From Chloroflexota bacterium (GTDB lineage Bacteria > Chloroflexota > Dormibacteria > Dormibacterales > Dormibacteraceae), in the NCBI GenBank assembly GCA_005883575.1, contig VBFH01000028.1, forward strand, positions 25,948-89,947: a stretch of 64,000 bases of DNA, read 5' to 3'. The position numbers and the translations under genes were made by a program. Below are positions 34,878 to 44,478 of this stretch, in pieces. The notes under the pieces are model-generated. The model was not told where the DNA came from, did not search any database, and saw nothing but the letters and a program-made list of their open reading frames with translations. The number at the start of each line of letters is the position of its first letter. The stretch's first letter is position 1.

Positions 34878-36265
34878 CAGCGTGCGACCAACTCCGGCAG
34901 GTGGCGCCGCTGGCCCAGCGTCAGCCCGATGGCGACGACGTCCGCCGCCCGCTGCAGGCGCTCCCGCTCGCGCTCCAGGTAGGGCGTTCCATTCCTCCGC
35001 TCGGCGAGGGCGATGCGGCCGATGTTCGTTGCTCCAACGCGGAGGGGGACGGCGAGCGCCGCGCTGCCGTTCCAATCGCCGGACACGTAGCTCGGGCGGT
35101 CGTCGGAGGCTCCGTCCAGGAAGAGCGCGGCGCCAACCGCGTCTGCGCCCTCACGAGCGGTTCGGACCAGGCGCTCGGCGAGCCTCTCCCCGTCCATCAC
35201 GTCCACCACCGCTCCGACCTCGGTCTCCAACGACTCCATCAGGCGCTCGAGGTCGCGTGTGTCCTTGAACCGTTTGTCGACCAGCTTCTGCAGGGCGTTG
35301 CGCACCGGAGTGAAAAGCGTGGCGATCAACGCGATGGTGATCACGATCGCGGCGTCCGAGGACTGCCCGGTGAGGGCGACGAACACGCGCTGCAGCGTCG
35401 CGGTGAAGGCCGTGTACAGGCCGGCGAGAATCGCGGTCAGCGCCACGTACACGATCGCGCGCCTGATGATCAGGTCGATCTCGTACAGGCCGTAGCCCAA
35501 TATCGCGGTCCCGGCGGCGATCGGGATCAACGTGTAGGTCAGCGTGAAGATCAGAAATTCGGCGTCGTTCTTGAGCAGCTCGTGGTTATAGATGTTGACC
35601 ACGATGTCGCCGATGAACGCGAGCACCACGACCACCGCGGCGGCAGCCATCCACTTCACCTGCTGCCGCAGCACTGCACGTCCGCGCCGCCAGCGCAGCG
35701 CCAGGGCGGCGAGGCCCGCCACCGCAGACGCCACCGTTAGAAGCACGCCCACGTCGCCCAGGTCGAAGTCGGGGGTGATCGGGTTCACGGCATCCGAATA
35801 GAGCCTCAGCAGAAGACCCAGGACCGCGGCCACGGCGGCGAACCACCAGCGGCGCGACAGGAGGTGCCCGTCGGGAAAAAGGAGTAGTCCGAGCGTCAGC
35901 GGCAGGAAGATGCCGCCCTGGATGAGGACGTGAGAGACGTCCGCGGCGACGCCGCCGGCGGGAAGCGACCAGCCGGGCGCAAGGGCGAGCTCGGCGTATG
36001 CGGCCAGCACGACGGCTCCAGCCGTGGCAAGCCCGGATAGGGCGAAGACCCAGCCGATGGCGTGATGCGGGTGCTGGGAGACGATCAGGGTCCCCACCAC
36101 GGAGAAGGCGAGGGCTCCGACGAACACCACCACGGTGCTCCAGATCGCCTCGGCCGGGAGGAAAGCGCGCAGGTGCTGGGACAGCATCACGACCGTCAGC
36201 GGTATGCACGCGACCGTGAGCCCGGTGCCGATCCAGCCCAGCCACCGCGCGCGCCTGGCTGTCAT
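34877..36265 (-). CDS. Membrane sensor protein with C-terminal GAF-like domain, no recognisable kinase domain
   Basis: N-terminal multi-TM region, LGYGLYEIDLIIRRAIVYVALTAILAGLYTAF, KLVDKRFKDTRDLERLMESLETEVGAVVD, then GAF-like region ending at LGQRRHLPELVAR. Confidence 0.7.
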   Translation of the reverse strand: MTARRARWLGWIGTGLTVACIPLTVVMLSQHLRAFLPAEAIWSTVVVFVGALAFSVVGTLIVSQHPHHAIGWVFALSGLATAGAVVLAAYAELALAPGWSLPAGGVAADVSHVLIQGGIFLPLTLGLLLFPDGHLLSRRWWFAAVAAVLGLLLRLYSDAVNPITPDFDLGDVGVLLTVASAVAGLAALALRWRRGRAVLRQQVKWMAAAAVVVVLAFIGDIVVNIYNHELLKNDAEFLIFTLTYTLIPIAAGTAILGYGLYEIDLIIRRAIVYVALTAILAGLYTAFTATLQRVFVALTGQSSDAAIVITIALIATLFTPVRNALQKLVDKRFKDTRDLERLMESLETEVGAVVDVMDGERLAERLVRTAREGADAVGAALFLDGASDDRPSYVSGDWNGSAALAVPLRVGATNIGRIALAERRNGTPYLERERERLQRAADVVAIGLTLGQRRHLPELVAR

Positions 36266-37107
36266 GGCGCCGAATACGCGGGCATCGCGGTCAGAGCCGG
36301 TTCCGACCCCGGGTAGCCGAGCCGGCCTCGAGTCGCGACCAGGAGCACGAGCGCGAGGACGATCAACGCGACCACCGGCCCGACCTCGTTGTTCTTGGCG
36401 GCCGGGAACAGGTCGCCGGTCAGCCCCTGCGAGAAGTTGAGGCTGGCGTGGATGAGAATTGCGATCAGGATGCTTCCGCGGGTGTGGTTAAAGGCCCAGG
36501 TGATGATCACCGACATGCTCACCGCCACGATCGCGAACACCGCGATGCCGCTGATGCTGAAGCCGCCATTGACCGCAGCCCAGTCCGGTCGAAAGTAGTT
36601 GGGCAGGTGCCAGGCGGCCCACATCAAGCCCAGGATCACCGTCCCAACGAGAGGGCCCCATCGCTGCTGCAGGCGCGGCAGCGCGAAACCCCGCCAGCCC
36701 GGCTCCTCGGTCAGCGGGCCGCCGATCGCCAGCAGCACGATGTAGAAGACGGGGTACGTCAAGACGGTCGACAGCTCAGGCGCTTTGAAGGAGCCCAGAG
36801 CACCCGGAACTGCGGCGATGCTGGCGATGTAAAGGAGCGGGATGCCGATCAGCGCAAAGGCGTACCAGAGGAGGCCGACCCGCCACTGGACCATACGCCG
36901 GAAAAGACTCTTGACGCCCGGACGTCCGGCAACGATCCCGGACATGACGATGGCGGCGATGAGCGGACCAAAGTCGCCAGGTGTGGTCCGGACGAGGATG
37001 TCGGGGAGCGGGAAAAGGATCAGGAAGACGATCACAAATGCCCAGGTCCACGCGAACGCAAGCACGAAGTACCACAGCAGCGGCTGACGCCTTAGCGCGG
37101 CGGACAT
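36262..37107 (-). CDS. CPBP-family intramembrane metalloprotease
   Basis: GGPLTEEPGWRGFALPRLQQRWGPLVGTVILGLMWAAWHLPNYF...HTRGSILIAILIHASLNFS. Confidence 0.9.
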   Translation of the reverse strand: MSAALRRQPLLWYFVLAFAWTWAFVIVFLILFPLPDILVRTTPGDFGPLIAAIVMSGIVAGRPGVKSLFRRMVQWRVGLLWYAFALIGIPLLYIASIAAVPGALGSFKAPELSTVLTYPVFYIVLLAIGGPLTEEPGWRGFALPRLQQRWGPLVGTVILGLMWAAWHLPNYFRPDWAAVNGGFSISGIAVFAIVAVSMSVIITWAFNHTRGSILIAILIHASLNFSQGLTGDLFPAAKNNEVGPVVALIVLALVLLVATRGRLGYPGSEPALTAMPAYSAP

Positions 37108-37162
37108 GGCGGCTTCCTTTGGCGTGGTGCGGTGAGGGAAGGGGCGCCGCGAGTATGGACGC

Positions 37163-38149
37163 CTAGACGCCCGCCCGCAAGCCGAGCTTGGGGAAGACCT
37201 CCTGGGCGAACCGGGCGATCACGCCGCCCTCGGCGGCGTTCGGCACGTTGACGATGAAGTACTGAATGCCCTGGTCGGCGTACTCCTGGATGATCTCGGC
37301 GATCCGATCGGCGTCGCCGTGGAGCGGGTGCCACTCGCGGATGTATGACTCGTCCTTTCCGGTCCGCCGCGCATGGTCGGCGACGACCCGGTCGATTTCG
37401 CGTCGGTCGCCGAGGATCGTGTAGAACTCGATCGTCTTCAGGATCGAGTCGTAGTCGCGACCGACCGTGTCGCAGTGCCCCCGCAGCACCTCGAGCTTGT
37501 GGCGCACGGTTTCGACGTCCGCGTTGAAGTTGCACGCGTCGCCGTACTGTGCGACGAGCTTCAGGGTCACCTTCTCGCCCGCGCCGCCGATCCAGATCGG
37601 CGGGTGCGGCTTCTGCACCGGCTTCGGCTCGTTGATCGCTCCGCGCACCTTGTAGTAGCGCCCCTCGAACGTCGCGCTTTCCTGTGTCCACATCGCCTTG
37701 AGGACCTGCAGCGATTCGCGCAGCATGCGCAGCCGCTCCGGCGTTTCGGGGTACTCGTAGCCGTACGCCTCGTACTCGTGCTGATACCAGCCCGCGCCGA
37801 TGCCGAGGATGAGCCGGCCGTGGCTCATGACGTCGATGCAGCTCGCCATCTTCGCCAGCAGCGAAGGCGAGCGGTAGCCGTTGCAGGTGACCATCTGTCC
37901 GAGGCGGATGGTGCGGGTGTCGCGCGACAGCGCCGCCATCGAGGTCCAGCATTCGAACACCGATTCAGGCCGCGGCTCGGGAACGGTGTGGAAGTGGTCG
38001 TAGACCCAGATCGCGTCGAAGCCCGCCTGTTCGGCCTCGACGGCGCAGCGACTCATCGTCTCGTACTTTTGGACCGGATCGCGCACATCGACCAGGTCCA
38101 TGCGCCATCCCTGGGGCACGAAGACTCCGAGCTTCAGCTGCGCCGCCAC
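37163..38149 (-). CDS. LLM-class F420-dependent oxidoreductase
   Basis: VAAQLKLGVFVPQGWRMDL...AEQAGFDAIWVYDHFHTVP...RIRLGQMVTCNGYRSP-like core, SHGRLILGIGAGWYQHEYEAYGYEYP; GTG start. Confidence 0.9.
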   Translation of the reverse strand: MAAQLKLGVFVPQGWRMDLVDVRDPVQKYETMSRCAVEAEQAGFDAIWVYDHFHTVPEPRPESVFECWTSMAALSRDTRTIRLGQMVTCNGYRSPSLLAKMASCIDVMSHGRLILGIGAGWYQHEYEAYGYEYPETPERLRMLRESLQVLKAMWTQESATFEGRYYKVRGAINEPKPVQKPHPPIWIGGAGEKVTLKLVAQYGDACNFNADVETVRHKLEVLRGHCDTVGRDYDSILKTIEFYTILGDRREIDRVVADHARRTGKDESYIREWHPLHGDADRIAEIIQEYADQGIQYFIVNVPNAAEGGVIARFAQEVFPKLGLRAGV

Positions 38150-38165
38150 GCTCCTTATTGTCGGG

Positions 38166-39157
38166 TCAGAGGAGAGCGACCGGGATGCAGATCTCGCAGT
38201 CGAACTTTCCCGTGTCCGCGTCATAGCTCGCGCCGGTCGGGTAGTGCTCGAAGAAGGGCCGGGAGTCGAGTTGCATGCCGCTCGAAGGAAGCCAGTCGCG
38301 CAGCAGCCAATCCCACGCTTCACCGATCTCCTTGTCCGTGCCGTTGAACTTCGCAACCGCGTACTTGCCGCCGGGGATCACTGTTTCTGGTGCTCGCCGG
38401 CGCCGGCGAAATCCGCTGCCACCTCAACCGCGGCGTCGTATCGGAGCTTCTCGGGCGCTGTGATACCCGGATCGTCGAGGCTGATGCCGTAGCGGGGCTT
38501 GCCGTAGAGCCCGTTCGTCTCCATCCACGGATCAACTTTCTCCATCCAGAAATCGGAGATCTCTTTGCCGTACGGCCCGACATGGCGAAGGTAGGCGACG
38601 GTGGCGGGTGGTCTGTCAACGATGGTGACTTTCATACGTCCATGATTCGGCGAGCCGGGCGCCGCGCCCTGATCAAACTTGCTTTTCAGCTGATCGCGAT
38701 TGCGGACTTGGGCGTCCCGCCATACGGTCGGTGCGCTGCCGAATCGCGCCTTGAACGCGCGAGCGAACGCTTCGGTCGAACCAAACCCAATGGACATGGC
38801 TACATGCAGCACTGGCAGTCGCGGCTGGGCAACGAGCCGCTGCGCAGCCACCTCGAGCCGGCGCCGGCGCGTGTAGTCGCCCAACGTCTCTCCCATCCAT
38901 GCAGTGAACAGGCGGTGAAAGTGAAACTGCGAGAAATTGGCGACCGCCGCGAGAGTGTCTAGCTCGAGCTGCTCGTCGAGGTGATCGTCGATGTGCTGAA
39001 GCACTCGGTGCATCCGAGCGGTGTATTCGAAGCGGCTCTCGGGATTGCGCATCGACCTCGCGATCGTACTCAAGGCCGCGTGTGATACTGGAATCGAGGG
39101 ATTCAACATGACCGAGCTCAGGATCGTGCGGATCTTCTTGCTCGCGCAGGCGGCCAT
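38166..39157 (-). pseudogene. AraC-family regulator with GyrI-like effector domain, frameshifted near 38380
   Basis: 38378-39157 encodes AraC HTH plus first part of GyrI domain ending AGAGEHQKQ*; 38166-38381 continues in another frame VIPGGKYAVAKFNGTDKEIGEAWDWLLRDWLPSSGMQLDSRPFFEHYP. Confidence 0.75.
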
Positions 39158-39476
39158 CTTTGTGGTCGCGGTGTCGATTCACTTTGGCTGGCAGTTCACT
39201 GGGTACCAGCACCGGGCTGCCGGCACCGCCGAGTCGATCATCGCGTGCGTGCTCATCACGGGACTTCTCCTCACGTGGTCGCGGTGGGCTCGCGTCGCCG
39301 CGATCGCGGCGCAGAGCTTTGGCGTGCTCGGCGTGCTCGTTGGCCTTTTCACGATCGCGGTCGGCGTCGGGCCGCGGACCGCGCTTGACCTGGCGATTCA
39401 CGCGCTGATGCTGGTGGTTCTGATCGCGGGCCTGGTCGTCACCGTGAAACGGCCCGGCAGGGCGCCGGCGGGCTAG
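39108..39476 (+). CDS. Small integral membrane protein
   Basis: MTELRIVRIFLLAQAAIFVVAVSIHFGWQFTGYQHRAAGTAESIIACVLITGLLLTW... Confidence 0.65.
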   Translation: MTELRIVRIFLLAQAAIFVVAVSIHFGWQFTGYQHRAAGTAESIIACVLITGLLLTWSRWARVAAIAAQSFGVLGVLVGLFTIAVGVGPRTALDLAIHALMLVVLIAGLVVTVKRPGRAPAG

Positions 39477-40384
39477 CCGGTCGGGCGCACCGCTCCCGGC
39501 GGCGGACCGGGAAATTCAACCGGCGACCGGGCGGCCAGCGGCGCGACTGGAGTGGCCTCCGCAGCGGCGGGCGCGGGCTGAGGGCGGCGGCTCAACAGTC
39601 CGCGCCAGGTCAAGAACATGCCGAGCAGGAAGCCGGCCCCGATGGCGACGAAGCCCACCGCGATCACCAGCCGCGAGTCCTGCAGCGGAGACACGTTGGC
39701 GACAAGACCTGCGTCCGGGCCCGAGGTCGCGGTCAACGTCTCTGCCCGCGTCCAGTGCAGCCTCCAGATCGCTGTCTTGCGATCGAGGGTGAACAGCGCG
39801 CCTGGGGCCGAGATGATCACGTGCGGAACCGTCAGCGCGAACGTGACGCTGAAGATCGACGCAACCTCATCGTCGGTGATCACTTGCTGTGAGCCAGGCG
39901 AGGGCGAAGGCTGCGACTGGGCTACCGTCTTGAAGGTGTAGGTGTCGTTCTGGCCGGACGTCGTGTGAGTGGCGGACGTGAACAATCCGCCCGTGTTCGA
40001 AAGGTTCAGCCCGAGGCTGCTTCCGGAGGTGGCCTTCGCCGGGTTGAGCGTCGACGGCTGCGTGAGGAAGGCGAACGCGTCCTTCTCCGCCTTGAACGGG
40101 ATCGTGATCAACGCGCCTGTCTCATCACCTTCGGTGACGACGGTGACCTTGCCTCCTGGGTATCTCTTCTGCAAGGTTGAGTTCGCGGACGCAATGTCCG
40201 AGGGGCTGAAGCCCCTGATCGAGGTACCGCCGGTGCCCTGCATCACGGACTTGGGAAACAGGAACTTGAGGCCGACCATGACGGAGCCGTCGGCGTTGAA
40301 AGTCGCGCTGCTGTCGTAGCCGTAGCCGGCCACGGCAAGAAGGAGGGCCGCGGCGACGATGGTTTGCGCGAGAGTCTTGACCAC
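39473..40384 (-). CDS. Secreted/membrane-anchored protein of unknown function (LppM-like)
   Basis: N-terminal signal-like helix MVKTLAQTIVAAALLLAVAGYGYDSSATFNADGSVMVGLKFLFP; C-terminal TM VIAVGFVAIGAGFLLGMFLTW. Confidence 0.6.
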   Translation of the reverse strand: MVKTLAQTIVAAALLLAVAGYGYDSSATFNADGSVMVGLKFLFPKSVMQGTGGTSIRGFSPSDIASANSTLQKRYPGGKVTVVTEGDETGALITIPFKAEKDAFAFLTQPSTLNPAKATSGSSLGLNLSNTGGLFTSATHTTSGQNDTYTFKTVAQSQPSPSPGSQQVITDDEVASIFSVTFALTVPHVIISAPGALFTLDRKTAIWRLHWTRAETLTATSGPDAGLVANVSPLQDSRLVIAVGFVAIGAGFLLGMFLTWRGLLSRRPQPAPAAAEATPVAPLAARSPVEFPGPPPGAVRPTG

Positions 40385-40452
40385 CGCTCGATATGTTGAG
40401 CGACCGGAGCTGGTTTCGAGCCGGGTTAACGGGAGGACTTAACCTGTCAGCG

Positions 40453-41415
40453 ATGGGCCAGCTGGCCGAGCCGACCTTCGCCGATGTGCTCGACGCCGCC
40501 AGGCAGATCCGCCCCTACCTTTCGCCCACGCCCCTACGCCGCTACCCTGCACTGGATCGCCTCGTTGGCGCCGAGGTATACGTGAAGCACGAGAACCACA
40601 ACCCCACTGGAGCATTCAAGGTGCGCGGCGGCGTCAATCTGGTCAGCCGGCTGAGCGACGACGAGCGCCGTCGCGGCGTCATCTCCGCGTCGACCGGTAA
40701 CCACGGCCAGTCGGTCGCGTATGCCGCCCGGCTGTTCGGCGTCAGCGCGATCATCTGCGCGCCGGCGGCGGCCAACCCCGTGAAGGTCGAAGCGATGCAG
40801 GACCTCGGCGCGGAGGTCATCCTCGAGGGAGAGCGCTACGACGACTCGCGCCGCAACGCCGAGCGCCTGGCGCGCGAGCACGGCTACCGCTACATCCACT
40901 CCGGCGACGAGCCGCTGCTCATCGCGGGCGTCGGCACGCACACGCTGGAGGTGCTGCAGGAGCAGCCGCGGATCGACACCGTCATCGTGCCGATCGGCGG
41001 CGGCTCGGGCGCGGCGGGCGGCTGCATATCCGCCAAGGCGATCAATCCCGAGGTTCAGGTTATCGGCGTTCAATCGGAGCAGGCCCAGGCCGCATATCTG
41101 AGCTGGAAAAACGGCGAGCTCATCGAGTCGCCGAACCGCACGCGGGCCGAAGGCCTCTCGACGGCGGCGCCGTTCGAGCTGCCGCAGAGGATCCTGCGGC
41201 GGTTCCTCGACGACTTCGTGCTGGTCTCCGACGATGAGATCGACGCCGCGACGGCGGTCATGATCGAGAAGACGCGCACGCTGGTCGAGGCCGCCGGGGC
41301 CGCGGCGTTGGCCGCGGCGCTAAAGCTTCGGGACCGGCTCCAGGGGCGGCGGGTCGCCCTGATCTGCAGCGGCGGCAACATCAGCCCGGCCCAGCTGAAG
41401 GCGCTGCTCGGGTGA
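40453..41415 (+). CDS. PLP-dependent threonine dehydratase-like enzyme
   Basis: KHENHNPTGAFKVRGGVNLV, ASTGNHGQSVAYAA, VPIGGGSGAAGG, ALICSGGNIS. Confidence 0.93.
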   Translation: MGQLAEPTFADVLDAARQIRPYLSPTPLRRYPALDRLVGAEVYVKHENHNPTGAFKVRGGVNLVSRLSDDERRRGVISASTGNHGQSVAYAARLFGVSAIICAPAAANPVKVEAMQDLGAEVILEGERYDDSRRNAERLAREHGYRYIHSGDEPLLIAGVGTHTLEVLQEQPRIDTVIVPIGGGSGAAGGCISAKAINPEVQVIGVQSEQAQAAYLSWKNGELIESPNRTRAEGLSTAAPFELPQRILRRFLDDFVLVSDDEIDAATAVMIEKTRTLVEAAGAAALAAALKLRDRLQGRRVALICSGGNISPAQLKALLG

Positions 41416-41981
41416 CCGCTCCAACCTCGGAGTACCTGCAATACCCCGCTCCGCAGGACGACGGTGCGGCGCGCGGCCTCGCGGGCAAACGGCTGCCCGA
41501 GATCGAGCTGCCATCGACGGCCGGCGGGACGGTCGATCTCGCGAGGGCGTCGCCCAGGTTCGTCCTTTATGTGTATCCGAGCGCGACTGGAACCGCCGAT
41601 CTGCCGGCGCGCGGCTGGAAGGAGATCCCAGGCGCCTTCGGCTGCACGGCCGAGAGCTGCGCCTTTCGCGACCGCAGGAAGTCATTCGAAGACCTCGGCG
41701 TCACGGTGATGGGCCTTTCGGCGCAGACGACCGAGGCACAGCGAGCGTTCGCTGGACGCAAGGAGATCAACTTTCCGCTGCTCAGCGATCCCGACCTGAA
41801 GCTGTCCAGAGAGCTCGGACTGCCCACCTTCACCGCGGGCGATCTGCACCTCTACAAGCGGCTCACGCTGGTCGCCGACTCAGGCCGGATCCTGAAGGTC
41901 TTCTATCCCGTCTTTCCACCGGACACGCACCCGGCGGACGTCCTGGAGTGGGTTCGCGCTCACGTCGAGCCTCATAAGTGA
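41412..41981 (+). CDS. Peroxiredoxin/redoxin-domain protein
   Basis: GKRLPEIELPSTAGGTVDLARA...AFGCTAESCAFRDRRKSFEDLGVTVMGLSAQTTEAQRAFAGRKEINFPLLSDPDLKLSRELGLPTF. Confidence 0.88.
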   Translation: MTAPTSEYLQYPAPQDDGAARGLAGKRLPEIELPSTAGGTVDLARASPRFVLYVYPSATGTADLPARGWKEIPGAFGCTAESCAFRDRRKSFEDLGVTVMGLSAQTTEAQRAFAGRKEINFPLLSDPDLKLSRELGLPTFTAGDLHLYKRLTLVADSGRILKVFYPVFPPDTHPADVLEWVRAHVEPHK

Positions 41982-42566
41982 CGCGATGATGGCGTGGGCG
42001 CCACGCAGCTCGGCCGGAGCGTGGGTGTTGGTCACACCCAGCACGAACATGCCCGCGTCGCGCGCGGCGCGGATCCCGGCAGGGCTGTCCTCGATCGCAA
42101 GGCACTCGCCAGCCAGGGCGTCAAGCCGTTCGGCCGCGAGGCGGTAACCAGCAGGGTCGGGCTTCCCGCGCGGGGTATCTTCGGCGCTGATGAGAAATTC
42201 GGGCGGCGGGAGCTGGGCCATCTCGAGGTGGTGTACAGCAAGCTCGCGGCGGGCTGACGTGACGATCGCCCATGCGTCGCGCGGCAGCCGGCCGATCAAT
42301 TCGCGGCTGCCAGGGAACGCTGCAACAGTGCTCTCGAGCATCGACTGCCGAGCCGCGATGGCGCGTGCCTCCACTCCGGGATCGAGCTCCGGCGCGAACT
42401 TCTGGATCAGCTCGGTGGCGGTCAGGTGGAGAGACGAGAGAACTTCGTCGGACGGCAATCCCCGCGCACCTGCCCACTCCGCCCACGCGGCGCTGATCGC
42501 CGGCATGGTGTCGACGAGCACGCCGTCCAGGTCGAAAACGATCGCCCGCGCGTGAAAGACACCCAA
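41880..42566 (-). CDS. HAD-superfamily hydrolase (beta-PGM-like)
   Basis: ARAIVFDLDGVLVDTMPAISAAWAEW...PRGKPDPAGYRLAAERL...CLAIEDSPAGIRAARDAGMFVLGVTNTHAP; TTG start inferred. Confidence 0.88.
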   Translation of the reverse strand: MGVFHARAIVFDLDGVLVDTMPAISAAWAEWAGARGLPSDEVLSSLHLTATELIQKFAPELDPGVEARAIAARQSMLESTVAAFPGSRELIGRLPRDAWAIVTSARRELAVHHLEMAQLPPPEFLISAEDTPRGKPDPAGYRLAAERLDALAGECLAIEDSPAGIRAARDAGMFVLGVTNTHAPAELRGAHAIIASLMRLDVSANPLQDVRRVRVRWKDGIEDLQDPA

Positions 42567-43208
42567 CTTCGAGGAGTGATTTTCGACCTCGACGGGGTGC
42601 TGGCGATCTCCGAACCACTTCTCGCCGAGGCCGCGATCGCGCTCTTCGCCGAAAAGGGCCATCAGATGACCGCCAACGACTTCAAGCCCTTCATCGGCAT
42701 GGGAGAAGACCGCTACCTCGGCGGGGCCGCGGAGGGCCGGGGCATCGAGCTCGACGTCGAGCGCGACAAGGCCCGGCTGTACGAGATCTACGAGGAGGTG
42801 ATTCGGGGCCGGCTCCAGCCGCTGCCGGGAGCGGTCGAGTTCGTCCATGCGTGCCGCGACCGCGGCCTGGCCATTGCCGTGGCGTCAGGCGCGGACAGGA
42901 TCAAAGTGCTGGCGAACCTCCGCGAGGTCGGACTGCCGGAGCGCCTGTTTCAGACGGTCGTGGACGGCAACCAGATCGTGCACAAGAAACCGGCGCCTGA
43001 CATCTTTCTCGAGGCGAGCCGCCGGCTGGCCCTTTCGCCCGCGGCGTGCCTGGTCATCGAGGACGCGGTCAGCGGCGTGGCTGCGGCGAGGGCTGCCGGC
43101 ATGCGCTGCCTGGGCATCACGAGCTCGTTCGACGCGGCGGAGCTCATCGGCGCCGAGTGGTTCGCGCCCGACCTCGCGCACGTGCCGGACGCCGCATTGA
43201 ACTGGTGA
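42552..43208 (+). CDS. HAD-superfamily hydrolase (beta-PGM-like)
   Basis: RGVIFDLDGVLAISEPLLAEAAIALF...AVASGADRIKVLANL...IVHKKPAPDIFLEASRRLALSPAACLVIEDAVSGVAAARAAGMRCLGITSSF; GTG start. Confidence 0.9.
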   Translation: MKDTQLRGVIFDLDGVLAISEPLLAEAAIALFAEKGHQMTANDFKPFIGMGEDRYLGGAAEGRGIELDVERDKARLYEIYEEVIRGRLQPLPGAVEFVHACRDRGLAIAVASGADRIKVLANLREVGLPERLFQTVVDGNQIVHKKPAPDIFLEASRRLALSPAACLVIEDAVSGVAAARAAGMRCLGITSSFDAAELIGAEWFAPDLAHVPDAALNW

Positions 43209-43212
43209 TAAC

Positions 43213-44091
43213 TTGGTCGGGCCCATGGCGGTCGCCAAGAAAGAAAACCAGCGGAAGCGGAAGCACAAGCAGAACGGCGAATTCGCGGCTCCGAAAGCCG
43301 AGAAGAAGGAAGTCCTATCCAAGAAGGAGTACGAGAAGGAGCTCCGCAGCCTGCAGGTCGAGCTGGTCCAGCTCGAGGAGTGGGTCAGGAACCGCGGCCT
43401 TCGCGTGGTCGCGCTGTTCGAGGGCCGCGACACGGCGGGCAAGGGCGGGGTCATCAAGCGGATGACCGCCCTGCTCAACCCGCGGTACGCGCGTGTGGTC
43501 GCGCTGCCCGCCCCAACCGAGCGAGAAAGAAGCCAGTGGTACTTCCAGCGCTACGTCGCCCACCTGCCCTCGGCCGGGGAGATCGTGTTCTTCGATCGCA
43601 GCTGGTACAACCGCGCCGGCGTGGAGCGCGTGATGGGCTTCTGCACCGACGACGAGTACGACGAATTCATGCGCACCTGTCCGCAGTTCGAGCGGATGCT
43701 GGTGCGGTCGGGCATCGTCCTGGTCAAGTACTGGCTCTCGGTGAGCGATGACGAACAGGAGCGCCGGTTTCTCGGGCGGATCAACGATCCGAGCAAGCGC
43801 TGGAAGCTGAGCCCGATGGACCTGCAGGCGCGCGCCAGGTGGGTCGACTACTCGGAGGCCAAAGACCAGATGTTCGCCTACACCGATATTCCCGACGCCC
43901 CCTGGTACGTCGTCGAGACCGACAACAAGCGCGCCGCGCACCTCAACCTGATCAGTCATTTCTTGTCCCTGATCCCCTATGAGGAAGTGCCGCACGACGA
44001 CATCAAGCTGCCCCCGCGGCAGAAGCGGGGCTACAACCGGCCGCCCAAGAGCTCGCAGCGCATGGTGCCTCTCAAGTACGAGGTGGCGTGA
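43213..44091 (+). CDS. ppk2: Polyphosphate kinase 2
   Basis: VVALFEGRDTAGKGGVIKRMTALLNPRYARVVALPAPTERERSQWYFQRYVAHLPSAGEIVFFDRSWYNRAGVERVMGFC. Confidence 0.96.
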   Translation: MVGPMAVAKKENQRKRKHKQNGEFAAPKAEKKEVLSKKEYEKELRSLQVELVQLEEWVRNRGLRVVALFEGRDTAGKGGVIKRMTALLNPRYARVVALPAPTERERSQWYFQRYVAHLPSAGEIVFFDRSWYNRAGVERVMGFCTDDEYDEFMRTCPQFERMLVRSGIVLVKYWLSVSDDEQERRFLGRINDPSKRWKLSPMDLQARARWVDYSEAKDQMFAYTDIPDAPWYVVETDNKRAAHLNLISHFLSLIPYEEVPHDDIKLPPRQKRGYNRPPKSSQRMVPLKYEVA

Positions 44092-44474
44092 AGTTGCGAG
44101 TCAGCGAGCTTCCGCCCGGGCGCCTCCTCACCGTCGAACCGCAGACCAACCTGGCCGACGTCGCCCGGGTGATGCGCCGCGAGGACGCTGACGCGGTCGT
44201 GGTCCTGTCCGACGGCGAGCTGGCCGGGATCATCACCGAGCGCGACCTGGTCCGCGCCATCGCGGACGGCGTCAACCCCAAGCAGGCGACCGCCGGAGTG
44301 GTCATGACCGGGGATCCGGCGACGGTGGCGCTCGATGAGGACGTGAGCGTGGTGGCGCTGAAGATGATGAGCAGAGGCGTGCGGCACCTGCCGGTGGTCG
44401 ATGGGGACGGCAAGCCGATCGGGCTCGTGTCGGCGCGAAACCTCGTGGCGGTGCTCGACCGAGCCAGGTCCTAG
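44088..44474 (+). CDS. CBS-domain pair protein
   Basis: VSELPPGRLLTVEPQTNLADVARVMRREDADAVVVLSDGELAGIITERDLVRAI...MSRGVRHLPVVDGDGKPIGLVSARNL. Confidence 0.92.
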   Translation: MKLRVSELPPGRLLTVEPQTNLADVARVMRREDADAVVVLSDGELAGIITERDLVRAIADGVNPKQATAGVVMTGDPATVALDEDVSVVALKMMSRGVRHLPVVDGDGKPIGLVSARNLVAVLDRARS

Positions 44475-44478
44475 CCAG

